Below are positions 8,413-15,850 of a stretch of 64,000 nucleotides of DNA, one piece after another. Source of the DNA: Clostridium_AD sp050717545 (lineage in GTDB: Bacteria; Bacillota; Clostridia; Clostridiales; Clostridiaceae); NCBI RefSeq assembly GCF_050717545.1, contig NZ_JBOITN010000008.1:62001-126000 (forward strand), in the 5' to 3' direction. The translations under genes and the position numbers were made by a program. The notes beneath the pieces were generated by a model. It saw only the letters and a list, made by a program, of their open reading frames with translations. It had not been told where the DNA came from and did not search any database. Numbering within the stretch: the first letter of the stretch is position 1; every line of letters begins with the position of its first letter.

Positions 8413-8948
8413 TAGAATCCCTCCGATCAGTATATATACATACAAATGTAATAATGGATTTCAAAAATATGGAATAATAATAAATAAATGCCTTATTTAA
8501 TTATAACATTTTAAAAGAACTTATAAACCTAGATTTATAAAAAAAATATGATATAATATGCATATATATTTAAAAAAATTAACAAAATGTAATATACTTG
8601 TGTATAACTTGTGTTTGCTAATATGTGATATAATATGTTATAATAAAATTATGTTTTAATTACTAATGTTACCTTTTGCGTAGTGATGCTGGTTTTTTTA
8701 TTTGTTTATATAAATAATAGATATAACATTGAAATCTAACATATGTATTTACAATGACAGAGGAGGCAGCAGAGTAGTTTGTTGTCTTTTAATGTTTATG
8801 ATTATATATATTAAATTTTATAAGTACTGTTGGTTAAAAAACAAATTATTTTTAAGTTCAACCTAAATTTAACTGGAAATTATTATTGGTAACATATGTA
8901 TGCAAAAGAATAAACAGAATGGCGTGAAGCCAAGAGGAGCGAATTATT
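8413..8948. other. AT-rich intergenic region with a promoter-like element
   Basis: More than 500 bp without a supported gene. A sigma-A-like promoter on the plus strand, TTGCTA (8615-8620), 18 bp, TATAAT (8639-8644), would start a transcript of about 300 nt before the L25/Ctc gene. That leader carries a GC-richer patch ending in a run of seven T (8671-8699), a weak terminator-like element, and a purine-rich patch with several GAGG/CAGAG elements at 8756-8790. I do not recognise a known riboswitch. Nothing else stands out. Confidence 0.4.
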
Positions 8949-9560
8949 ATGGAAAAAATTATTTTGAATGCATTTGAAAGAACAATAGGAAATAAAAAAT
9001 TTAAAGAAGAAGGTTTTATTGCAGGCGTATTTTATGGTGGTGGAGTTAAAGAAGCTACTCCTGTTAAATTTGAAACAGTAGAACTTAAAAAGATTCTTGG
9101 AAAACATGGTTCTAATGCTAAAGTATGGATTAAATACGGAGACGATACTAAATTTGGATTTGTTAAAGAAATACAAAGACATCCAGTATCAGCAATGATA
9201 AACCATATAGATATACAACTTGTATCTAAAGGTCAGGAAGTAAAGGTACAATTACCTATTACTTTTAATGGTGAAGACAATATAATAGATAACCTACTTC
9301 AGTTGAACATATATAAATCTGAAATAGATGTTTCTGGTAATATGCAATTAATGCCTGATGGAGTAAGTATAGATGTATCACAAATGAAACTTGGAGATAC
9401 AATTACTATAAAGGATTTTGATTTAGATGCTAAAATCAAAATTACTGATAATGAAGATGAAGTTTATGCAGCTGTAGTACAAATGAAAGAAGTAGTTGAA
9501 GATGAATCTGATGAAGAAGTTGTTGCTCAACCAGTTGTTGAACCAGAAGTTAAAGCATAA
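8949..9560 (+). CDS. rplY: 50S ribosomal protein L25/general stress protein Ctc
   Basis: L25 family protein of the long Ctc/TL5 type (203 residues) that binds 5S rRNA in the large ribosomal subunit; in Bacillus, Ctc is also stress-induced. The N-terminal L25 beta-barrel domain spans about residues 1-92 (RHPVSAMINHIDIQLV near its end), followed by the C-terminal TL5-type domain and an acidic tail rich in Glu, Asp and Val. RBS AGAGGAGC lies before the ATG. It has a long leader (see the preceding region) and its own terminator, so it is probably monocistronic. Confidence 0.93.
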   Translation: MEKIILNAFERTIGNKKFKEEGFIAGVFYGGGVKEATPVKFETVELKKILGKHGSNAKVWIKYGDDTKFGFVKEIQRHPVSAMINHIDIQLVSKGQEVKVQLPITFNGEDNIIDNLLQLNIYKSEIDVSGNMQLMPDGVSIDVSQMKLGDTITIKDFDLDAKIKITDNEDEVYAAVVQMKEVVEDESDEEVVAQPVVEPEVKA

Positions 9561-9580
9561 TAAAATATAAAATATACAAC

Positions 9581-9618
9581 AAAAAAGGATGAAAAGAAAA
9601 AATTCATCCTTTTTTTTA
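9581..9618 (+). terminator. Intrinsic terminator of the L25/Ctc gene
   Basis: AAGGATGAA (9585-9593) pairs perfectly with TTCATCCTT (9603-9611), flanked by A- and T-runs that extend the stem, and ends in eight T. Confidence 0.88.
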
Positions 9619-9645
9619 TTAGTTTTATTATTAGGAGGTAAAATA

Positions 9646-9939
9646 ATGGCTTATATATTAAGATATACAAAGAAACAATTAGACAGAACCTTTAAAGAGT
9701 TTAAAAAGAGGGAGAATGTAGTGTCGTATGACACTGCAGAGTGGGTAAGGTTAATAAATGATTTTATATATGAATTTGAGTTAAAGTCTGAAGTTAATGA
9801 AGCAGATAAACTTTCAATAACAACTAACAAGGAAGAACAAGTAATAATTGAAAAAATGATGTATGCTCTAGAAGGGACAAAAACTTCACTAAATTATGTT
9901 TTTGATGGTAACATTACTTATGTGGAAGAAGATATCTAA
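9646..9939 (+). CDS. Small hypothetical protein
   Basis: A 97-residue protein I do not recognise. The start is the ATG at 9646, seven bases after a textbook AGGAGGT; an ATG further up (9589) falls inside the preceding terminator hairpin and is not credible. The sequence is charged and mostly helical in appearance (KKQLDRTFKEFKKRENV), then acidic, with no membrane segment, cysteine or signal peptide. It stands alone between the L25 terminator and the convergent cotJ operon terminator. Confidence 0.7.
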   Translation: MAYILRYTKKQLDRTFKEFKKRENVVSYDTAEWVRLINDFIYEFELKSEVNEADKLSITTNKEEQVIIEKMMYALEGTKTSLNYVFDGNITYVEEDI

Positions 9940-10002
9940 TAGATGAAATGCTAGGAGGCAAAAATAACCTTCACGTTTTAAGCAACAAAAGAAAAATTAA
10001 AG

Positions 10003-10039
10003 GCATATCCTGCATCCCTAATTTGAGGTGCGGATATGC
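10003..10039 (-). terminator. Terminator of the cotJ operon
   Basis: GCATATCC (10003-10010) pairs with GGATATGC (10032-10039), extended by GCA/TGC across one bulged T. On the minus strand the stem is followed by a T-rich stretch (10002 downward), so it mainly serves cotJC. Confidence 0.75.
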
Positions 10040-10075
10040 ACATTTAATTAATACTTTATTAGGGATTGAACTTAA

Positions 10076-10657
10076 TTATTTCATAGTAAATAGATGAGGT
10101 TCTTGTAAGTAATCTTGAACAATTCTAAGGCATTCACCAAACCTTTGATAATGAACAACTTCTCTCTCTCGCAGAAACCTTAAAGGTTCAAGTACATCTG
10201 GATCGTCAGCCATATTTATTAGATATTCATAAGTTGCCCTTGCTTTTTGCTCGGCAGCTAAGTTTTCAGTAAGATCTACAATTGGATCACCTTTTGATTG
10301 AAGATAAGAAGCATCAAATGCGACGCCTGAAGCCCCTAGTGGATATACTCCCCTGCCATGGTCTACATAATAGCCAGCCATGCCACCTTTTTCAATTTCT
10401 TCAAGACTTGCACCTTTCATTAGTTGCCTAACCATAGCACCAACCATCTCTAAATGAGCTAGTTCCTCTGTCCCAATATCATTACAAGATGATATTGCTT
10501 GAGGTGTAATCATGGAAAATCGCTGACTTAAATATCTTAATGAAGCACCTAATTCACCATCTGGTCCGCCGTATTGGGTTATAATGATTTTTGCCATTGC
10601 AGGGTTTGGGGTTTTAATTTTAACGGGATGCTGTAAAAATTTATCGTATGTCCACAT
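10076..10657 (-). CDS. cotJC: Spore coat protein CotJC, manganese catalase-like
   Basis: CotJC (193 residues) is a di-manganese catalase-fold protein of the spore coat. The first half carries YGGPDGELGASLRYLSQR and GTEELAHLEMV, the four-helix metal-binding core with its Glu and His ligands; a second E-x2-H metal motif lies in REREVVHYQRFGE near residue 168. Length and sequence match the family. It is the last gene of cotJA-cotJB-cotJC, two bases after cotJB, so it is translated from the same mRNA. It should be expressed in the mother cell during sporulation by family knowledge. Confidence 0.95.
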   Translation of the reverse strand: MWTYDKFLQHPVKIKTPNPAMAKIIITQYGGPDGELGASLRYLSQRFSMITPQAISSCNDIGTEELAHLEMVGAMVRQLMKGASLEEIEKGGMAGYYVDHGRGVYPLGASGVAFDASYLQSKGDPIVDLTENLAAEQKARATYEYLINMADDPDVLEPLRFLREREVVHYQRFGECLRIVQDYLQEPHLFTMK

Positions 10658-10659
10658 AA

Positions 10660-10938
10660 CTACATATCCTCCTTTTTAAGACTAAAATTAGCTTCGGGTT
10701 CCCATGGCCATGGATTATTTGACCATTGCCATGGGTAAGGGCTCAGAGAAGAATGTTCAGTAAGCATTCCATAATTCATCTCATAGTGTTCTTTTAGTCC
10801 CTTTGACTCCATCACATAATAGTTATACTTAGCAAGAGCTTCCTGATCCATAGGGTGAGTATTAAGATACAAGCCCAGGTCATCTTTCATAAATTCATAG
10901 GAGACAATTTGTTTTAAGAGCTCCATTTTATTCTGCAT
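10660..10938 (-). CDS. cotJB: Spore coat protein CotJB
   Basis: Small coat protein of 92 residues needed for CotJC assembly in related systems. The N-terminal helical half is followed by the W/P-rich PWPWEPEANF end typical of the family. The ATG at 10938 overlaps the end of cotJA by 11 bp, which suggests translational coupling. Confidence 0.93.
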   Translation of the reverse strand: MQNKMELLKQIVSYEFMKDDLGLYLNTHPMDQEALAKYNYYVMESKGLKEHYEMNYGMLTEHSSLSPYPWQWSNNPWPWEPEANFSLKKEDM

Positions 10939-11185
10939 AAGTTTTCCCCTTCTTCATTGATTCTGATGGACGATGTTTTTTATCTTCGCCTTCGTAAGGA
11001 CTAAAAAGTTCCGGAAAAGCAGTTCCTCTTTTAAGCGCTTCTAAAGGCGAAAAAAGCGTGCAAAGTTTTTGAAAGGGAACATATGCTGCTGCTAATCTAA
11101 CATTTTTAATTACGGTTTCTTGTGGAATACAATTATTCATTGTAGAAGATTTTACTGTTTTTTTTCTGTTTTCATTTTGATCCAA
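10928..11185 (-). CDS. cotJA: Spore coat-associated protein CotJA
   Basis: First gene of the cotJ operon; 85 residues from a TTG start at 11185 that follows GGAGG by about six bases. A longer reading from 11230 has no ribosome site. The diagnostic CotJA region is AYVPFQKLCTLFSPLEAL, followed by a Pro/Phe segment (FPELFSPYEG). A mother-cell sigma-factor promoter is expected just upstream, but I cannot assign one with confidence. Confidence 0.88.
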   Translation of the reverse strand: MDQNENRKKTVKSSTMNNCIPQETVIKNVRLAAAYVPFQKLCTLFSPLEALKRGTAFPELFSPYEGEDKKHRPSESMKKGKTYAE

Positions 11186-11284
11186 TTTAAACCTCCAATA
11201 TATAGTTAAGTACGGTTTATTATATTCCAAAGTATTATATTGTGATTATATTTAAATATTTAAGTATGGATAAATTGCAATACA

Positions 11285-11320
11285 AAAATTAAGGGAAACC
11301 GATTGGCTTCCCTTAATTTT
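11285..11320. terminator. Bidirectional terminator
   Basis: A perfect 13-bp stem (11285-11297 with 11308-11320; core AAGGGAA/TTCCCTT) with a 10-nt loop and T-runs on the exit. It serves the SASP-like gene on the minus strand. Confidence 0.85.
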
Positions 11321-11352
11321 TATATTTTAATAAATATATAAATAAAATTTTA

Positions 11353-11736
11353 CTAGTTACTAGTACCTTTATTTGCAACTGATTGAGCATTTAATTTTTT
11401 TGTCTCTTCTATACTAGCATCACTAGCGCTACTAGACATACCAGAATTTGAAGCACCACTAGTACCTTTATTTGCAACTGATTGAGCATTTAATTTTTTT
11501 GTTTCTTCTATACTAGCATCACTTGTGCTGCTAGACATATTAGATGCACTGTTAACATTTTTAGTTGAAATACCACTAGTACCTTTATTTGCAGCTGATT
11601 GATTATTTAATTGTATTGTCTCTTGTAAATCAGCACTATTTGTACTGTTAGTCATTCCTGCTTTAGAGTAATTGTTAGATCCTCCGTTTGAAGCTGATTT
11701 TTGATTTGCTTTTGTTTCTTGTAAATTGTTATTCAT
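11353..11736 (-). CDS. Repeat-rich gamma-type SASP-like spore protein
   Basis: A 127-residue protein with no Cys, Trp, Phe, His or Pro, dominated by Ser, Asn, Ala, Lys and Thr. It contains four copies of a motif of the form [LI]-[QE]-E-T-x-x-x-N-x-[QK]-S-[AV] (residues about 5-15, 35-55, 74-94 and 107-126); the last two are nearly identical (EETKKLNAQSVANKGTS). The pattern resembles the repeats of gamma-type small acid-soluble spore proteins of Bacillus (SspE; QQVRKQNQQSAAGQG), which serve as amino acid stores in the spore core. RBS AAGGGAG precedes the ATG. It lies next to cotJ. The assignment is by motif pattern only; a generic disordered repeat protein is the alternative. Confidence 0.6.
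   Translation of the reverse strand: MNNNLQETKANQKSASNGGSNNYSKAGMTNSTNSADLQETIQLNNQSAANKGTSGISTKNVNSASNMSSSTSDASIEETKKLNAQSVANKGTSGASNSGMSSSASDASIEETKKLNAQSVANKGTSN
11360..11523. repeat. Two 65-bp near-identical direct repeats inside the SASP-like gene
   Basis: Bases 11360-11424 and 11459-11523 differ at one position by hand alignment. A degenerate third copy covers about 11571-11640. The repeats encode the two C-terminal protein motifs and indicate recent duplication within the gene. Confidence 0.9.
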
Positions 11737-11851
11737 ATTTATAATCTCCCTTCGATATAAAAATTACACTAAATAAACTCCCGTGCATAAATAGTTTACC
11801 CATTTATTTATAAAATATAGGTGTAAGTATTGGGAATATTATAACTAAAAG

Positions 11852-12904
11852 TTAGCTTTTAATTTTATTTTTAATAAATTGTTTCTGTAGATAGCTGGAA
11901 ATTTCGATTATAGCCTGATCAGCTTTCTTTGTAATTTTGTCCATTGTGATAAAGCCATGTGTCACGCCATTATATCTTCTAAATACCACATCAATACCAG
12001 TTTGTCTTAATTTATTGCCGTATGCTTCACCTTCATCTCTTAGTGGATCAAATTGGGCAGTAATTATTAAGGTGTTAGGTAAATCTTTAAAACTTTTAGA
12101 CAATAGAGGGGATGCATATTCATTTTTTCTATCCTCTAAAATTGGAGCATATAATGATATAAAATCATAACAATTATCTCTATTAAGATTATAATCTATT
12201 CCAAAATATTGCCAAGATTTAGTGTTTAGCTCAGAAATATTTGTAGATGGGTATATTAGTACTTGGGAAGTAACGTGAGGCCCAACCTTATCACGGGTCA
12301 TTTGTGAAACTACAGCGGAAAGATTTGCTCCAGCGCTGTCACCAACAAGACATATAAGGTTTGAGTTTCCATTAATACTTTCAGCATTTTTAGAAGCCCA
12401 CAAAAATACATTGTACACATCGTTTAGTCCTGCTGGAAAGGAATATTCCGGTGCAAGACGATAATTTACAGATACAACTATAGCTTTTGATTGTTTTGAA
12501 AGTTTCCTACAAACATTTTCATAATCATCAAGATTACCACTAACCCAGCTACCACCATGAGAATATATAATAATAGGGAAATTATTGCCTTTATCAGGTG
12601 TATATATTCTCACTGGCACTTGGCCTAAACTCGTTTTTACCTCCCTGTTTTTTATATTAGCAAATGATATAGGTTTAGAACTCCACATTGCTATTGAATC
12701 GTGCAGTGAAGCACGAATTTCATATATAGATTTATTTTCAAGGGAGATAGGGTTAAAACATTTTCCTAGTTTTAGCATTACACAAAATATTGTATCAACC
12801 TTCCCGTAAGTTGTTGTAGTTAAATGTTTAATATAAAAATAACTATATATTGTTATAGATAAGATAAGAATTGAAAAAAGCCAAAAAATTTTCTTCTTTT
12901 TCAT
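11852..12904 (-). CDS. Membrane-anchored alpha/beta hydrolase (acetyl-esterase/lipase family)
   Basis: Esterase of the hormone-sensitive-lipase/Aes group, 350 residues. An N-terminal hydrophobic segment (about residues 5-25) after a KKKK start suggests a signal anchor with the catalytic domain outside the membrane. The oxyanion motif is HGGSW, the nucleophile is S190 in GDSAGAN, and the acid and base are D286 (AQFDPLRD) and H316 (VTHGF), a complete triad. RBS GGAGG precedes the ATG. The natural substrate is not indicated by its neighbours; it is divergent from glpK. Confidence 0.9.
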   Translation of the reverse strand: MKKKKIFWLFSILILSITIYSYFYIKHLTTTTYGKVDTIFCVMLKLGKCFNPISLENKSIYEIRASLHDSIAMWSSKPISFANIKNREVKTSLGQVPVRIYTPDKGNNFPIIIYSHGGSWVSGNLDDYENVCRKLSKQSKAIVVSVNYRLAPEYSFPAGLNDVYNVFLWASKNAESINGNSNLICLVGDSAGANLSAVVSQMTRDKVGPHVTSQVLIYPSTNISELNTKSWQYFGIDYNLNRDNCYDFISLYAPILEDRKNEYASPLLSKSFKDLPNTLIITAQFDPLRDEGEAYGNKLRQTGIDVVFRRYNGVTHGFITMDKITKKADQAIIEISSYLQKQFIKNKIKS

Positions 12905-13020
12905 AAATCAAACCTCCAATAATATTGTTCCCATAAAAATTATAAAAATTATGGTATTGTAGTAATTAATAAATTGTAAATTTCAATAATAAAGCCAGAC
13001 TGTTAAATTTATAACTTTCA

Positions 13021-13049
13021 TTGCAAATATTTTTAAAATAAGTTATAAT
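13021..13049 (+). promoter_or_regulatory. Sigma-A promoter of glpK
   Basis: TTGCAA (13021-13026), a 17-bp spacer, and TATAAT (13044-13049). The predicted start near 13056 gives a leader of about 155 nt before glpK. Confidence 0.8.
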
Positions 13050-13097
13050 TAATTTAATGATATATAAGAAGTGGCAGAGAAGATGAGCCGTATTATT

Positions 13098-13136
13098 TTA
13101 AAGTGTTATGCTTTATTTTAATACGGGTTTTTTATA
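13098..13136 (+). terminator. Leader terminator upstream of glpK (candidate GlpP-type antitermination site)
   Basis: Eight outer pairs, CCGTATTA with TAATACGG, plus an inner AAAG/CTTT pairing, are followed by a T-run before glpK. The hairpin lies inside the glpK leader, so transcription must read through it. In Bacillus, GlpP performs this antitermination on glycerol-gene leaders; its involvement here is inference. Confidence 0.65.
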
Positions 13137-13211
13137 TGTCAAATTGTAAACGATTTATATTAAAAATGTAAATAATTAATTAAAACTAATACAAAAAGGA
13201 GTTTTGCTAAG

Positions 13212-14702
13212 ATGGCTAAATATATAATGGCACTTGATCAAGGGACAACCAGTTCTAGATGCATTCTATTTAATGAGAAGGGACTTATTGTAACATCTGC
13301 TCAAAAGGAGTTTACTCAGATTTTTCCAAAAGCTGCCTGGGTAGAACACGATCCAATGGAAATATGGTCAAGCCAAATTAGTGTTGCATGCGAGGCTATG
13401 GCTAAAGTTAGTGCTAAAGCTAGTGACATAGCAGCTATAGGTATTACAAATCAAAGAGAAACAACTGTAGTTTGGGATAAAAGAACCGGCGTACCAGTAT
13501 ATAATGCAATTGTATGGCAATGTAGAAGAACAGCAGAGTACTGCGATGAGCTAATGGAAAAAGGTTTTGATAAAGTTGTTAGGGCTAAAACAGGATTGAT
13601 TCTAGATGCTTACTTTTCTGGAACAAAAGTCAAATGGATATTGGACAATGTAGAAGGCGCGAGAGAAGAAGCAGAAGCGGGCAATTTATTGTTTGGTAAT
13701 ATAGATACTTGGTTAATTTGGAATTTAACAAAAGGAAAAACATATGTAACAGATTATTCAAATGCATCAAGAACAATGTTATTTAATATTCATGAACTTA
13801 AATGGGACGAGGAAATATTAGAAACATTAAATATACCAAAATCAATGCTTCCAGAAGTTAAACCTTCAAGTTACGTATACGGTCATACTGATGCTTCATT
13901 GTTTGGTGGAGAAATACCAATTGCTGGTGCTGCAGGCGACCAACAAGCAGCATTGTTTGGTCAAACTTGTTACACTCCTGGAACTGCTAAAAATACTTAC
14001 GGTACAGGATGCTTTATGCTTATGAATACAGGCGAAAAAGCAATTGAATCAACCCAAGGATTACTTACGACCATTGCCTGGGGAATAGATGGTAAAGTAG
14101 AATATGCACTTGAAGGTAGTGTATTTATAGCAGGAGCTGCAATACAGTGGTTAAGAGATGAACTGCGCATGATTGATAATGCGGCTGATTGTGAGCAGTA
14201 TGCAAATGCTGTAGAGGATACAAATGGAGTATATGTAGTTCCAGCTTTTGTTGGACTTGGAGCTCCATACTGGGATCCTTATGCAAGAGGAACGATTGTA
14301 GGACTTACAAGAGGAGCAAAAAAAGAACATTTAATAAGAGCCACTCTTGAAGCACTTGCATATCAAACACATGATGTTTTAAAGGCAATGCAAGAAGATT
14401 CAGGAATTACGCTTACAGAACTTAAAGTAGATGGTGGAGCTTGCCTTAATAACTTTTTAATGCAGTTTCAATCTGATATTTTAGGGGTTCAAGTAGACAG
14501 ACCAGAAGTTACTGAAACTACAGCCCTTGGCGCAGCTTATCTTGCAGGTCTTGCAGTAGGGTATTGGAAGAGTAAAGAGGAAGTAGCCAAACACTGGGCA
14601 ATATCAAGGAGTTTTAAACCACAAATGAAAGACGAGAAAAGGAAAGAATTACTTCATGGATGGCATATTGCGGTTAAGAGATCAGGGATAAGACTTGAGT
14701 AA
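13212..14702 (+). CDS. glpK: Glycerol kinase
   Basis: FGGY-family kinase making sn-glycerol-3-phosphate from glycerol and ATP; 496 residues, full length. Signatures: DQGTTSSR at the N-terminus, GAAGDQQAALFGQ near residue 240, YGTGCF near 258, and LKVDGGA in the C-terminal domain. At the position where Gram-positive GlpKs such as that of Enterococcus carry the histidine phosphorylated by HPr (YHFYG), this protein has ASLFGG with S229, so PTS activation by that route should be absent. No glpF or glpD is adjacent. The gene is preceded by a sigma-A promoter and a leader terminator. Confidence 0.97.
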   Translation: MAKYIMALDQGTTSSRCILFNEKGLIVTSAQKEFTQIFPKAAWVEHDPMEIWSSQISVACEAMAKVSAKASDIAAIGITNQRETTVVWDKRTGVPVYNAIVWQCRRTAEYCDELMEKGFDKVVRAKTGLILDAYFSGTKVKWILDNVEGAREEAEAGNLLFGNIDTWLIWNLTKGKTYVTDYSNASRTMLFNIHELKWDEEILETLNIPKSMLPEVKPSSYVYGHTDASLFGGEIPIAGAAGDQQAALFGQTCYTPGTAKNTYGTGCFMLMNTGEKAIESTQGLLTTIAWGIDGKVEYALEGSVFIAGAAIQWLRDELRMIDNAADCEQYANAVEDTNGVYVVPAFVGLGAPYWDPYARGTIVGLTRGAKKEHLIRATLEALAYQTHDVLKAMQEDSGITLTELKVDGGACLNNFLMQFQSDILGVQVDRPEVTETTALGAAYLAGLAVGYWKSKEEVAKHWAISRSFKPQMKDEKRKELLHGWHIAVKRSGIRLE

Positions 14703-14771
14703 AAATAACTAAAATCAATTGTGGATATTACTTAGATATGTTATTATAATATAAAGTAAAAAAGAATAACC

Positions 14772-14868
14772 TAACACAGGGGAGTTGGATATGCCAACTG
14801 AGATAAAGAACAATAATTCTTTGACCCTATGACCTGAACTGGATAATGCCAGCGTAGGAAGTTGTTTA
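14772..14868 (+). ncRNA. TPP riboswitch
   Basis: Thiamine pyrophosphate aptamer upstream of thiD. It contains the conserved ACAGGGGAG, CTGAGA (14799-14804), ACCCTATGACCTGAAC and GGATAATGCCAGCGTAGGA blocks in the right order. A TATAAT at 14745-14750 suggests transcription begins just before it. The terminator at 14909-14939 is the likely expression platform: TPP binding would favour termination and shut off the operon. Confidence 0.95.
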
Positions 14869-14908
14869 TTGGTGTATTATATAATTTTTTTATATAGCAC
14901 GATAATTC

Positions 14909-14939
14909 AAACACAAATCCTATGGATTTGTGTTTTTTT
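14909..14939 (+). terminator. Riboswitch-associated terminator before thiD
   Basis: A perfect 12-bp stem, AAACACAAATCC (14909-14920) with GGATTTGTGTTT (14924-14935), a TAT loop and then further T. It sits between the TPP aptamer and thiD, as expected for a transcriptional OFF switch. Confidence 0.9.
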
Positions 14940-15025
14940 CGTTGCCTAATTTATATTATCCTTCCATAGCAGTAATGTTCAGTATTTATTCTTTTTAATT
15001 ATATACGAGAAGGGGGAAAATTTAT

Positions 15026-15850
15026 ATGAAAAAAGTCTTAACAATAGCAGGTTCTGATAGCTGCGGAGGTGCAGGTATTCAAGCGGATCTAAAAAGTTTT
15101 AGCGCAAACGGAGTATATGGAATGAGTGTTATAACAGCGATAACAGCGCAGAATACTATGGGCGTTTTTGCAGTAAATGATTTAGAACCAGAAATCATTA
15201 AGGCACAAATTGACGCAGTTTTTACAGATATAAATGTAGATGCAGTTAAAATAGGTATGGTCTCTAAAATTTCAACTATTGATGTTATAAGTGATAAGTT
15301 AGAACTCTATAAACCCACAAATATAGTCCTTGATCCTGTAATGATTTCAAAAAGTGGGTATTCACTCTTAAAGCCAGAGTCAAAATCTGCTTTAATTAGA
15401 AAACTAATTCCAATGTCATCACTTATTACTCCCAATGTACCCGAGGCTGAAGAAATTCTTCAAGAAATAAATTCAGATATTAAAAGCATTGAAACAGTAG
15501 AAGATATGGAAAAAGCAGCAAAAGAAATATACAAACTAGGATGTAAAAGTGTTCTTTTAAAAGGAGGACACATGTTAGGAGATGCGGTAGATGTATTTTA
15601 TGATGGAAAAGAAATATTGCATTTTACGTCAAGTCGTATAAATACAAAAAATACTCATGGAACTGGATGTACGTTATCTTCAGCAATTGCTGCAAATTTA
15701 GCACTGGGACATGAGATGAAAGATGCAATAAAAAAATCAAAAGATTATATAACAACAGCTATAAAACATTCTTTAGATATTGGTCACGGAGTAGGACCTA
15801 CAAATCACTTTTACGAATTATACAAAAGGGCAGGTATGAAAAATGATTAA
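15026..15850 (+). CDS. thiD: Hydroxymethylpyrimidine (phosphomethylpyrimidine) kinase
   Basis: ThiD phosphorylates HMP and HMP-phosphate in thiamine synthesis; 274 residues. N-terminal TIAGSDSCGGAGIQAD binds the pyrimidine, and the C-terminal NTHGTGCTLSSAIA holds the anion hole and catalytic cysteine of the ribokinase-like fold. RBS GAAGGGGG precedes the ATG. It is the first gene after the TPP riboswitch and overlaps cytX by 8 bp. No thiC is present here, so the substrate is presumably imported HMP. Confidence 0.96.
   Translation: MKKVLTIAGSDSCGGAGIQADLKSFSANGVYGMSVITAITAQNTMGVFAVNDLEPEIIKAQIDAVFTDINVDAVKIGMVSKISTIDVISDKLELYKPTNIVLDPVMISKSGYSLLKPESKSALIRKLIPMSSLITPNVPEAEEILQEINSDIKSIETVEDMEKAAKEIYKLGCKSVLLKGGHMLGDAVDVFYDGKEILHFTSSRINTKNTHGTGCTLSSAIAANLALGHEMKDAIKKSKDYITTAIKHSLDIGHGVGPTNHFYELYKRAGMKND

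Noticed and set aside
8756..8795. Cyclic-di-GMP or other known riboswitch in the L25/Ctc leader
   Set aside because: The purine-rich patch lacks the conserved core of any riboswitch I know.
11353..11736. CRISPR-like array from the direct repeats
   Set aside because: Repeats are 65 bp, in frame and coding, with no unique spacers of regular length; no cas genes are present.
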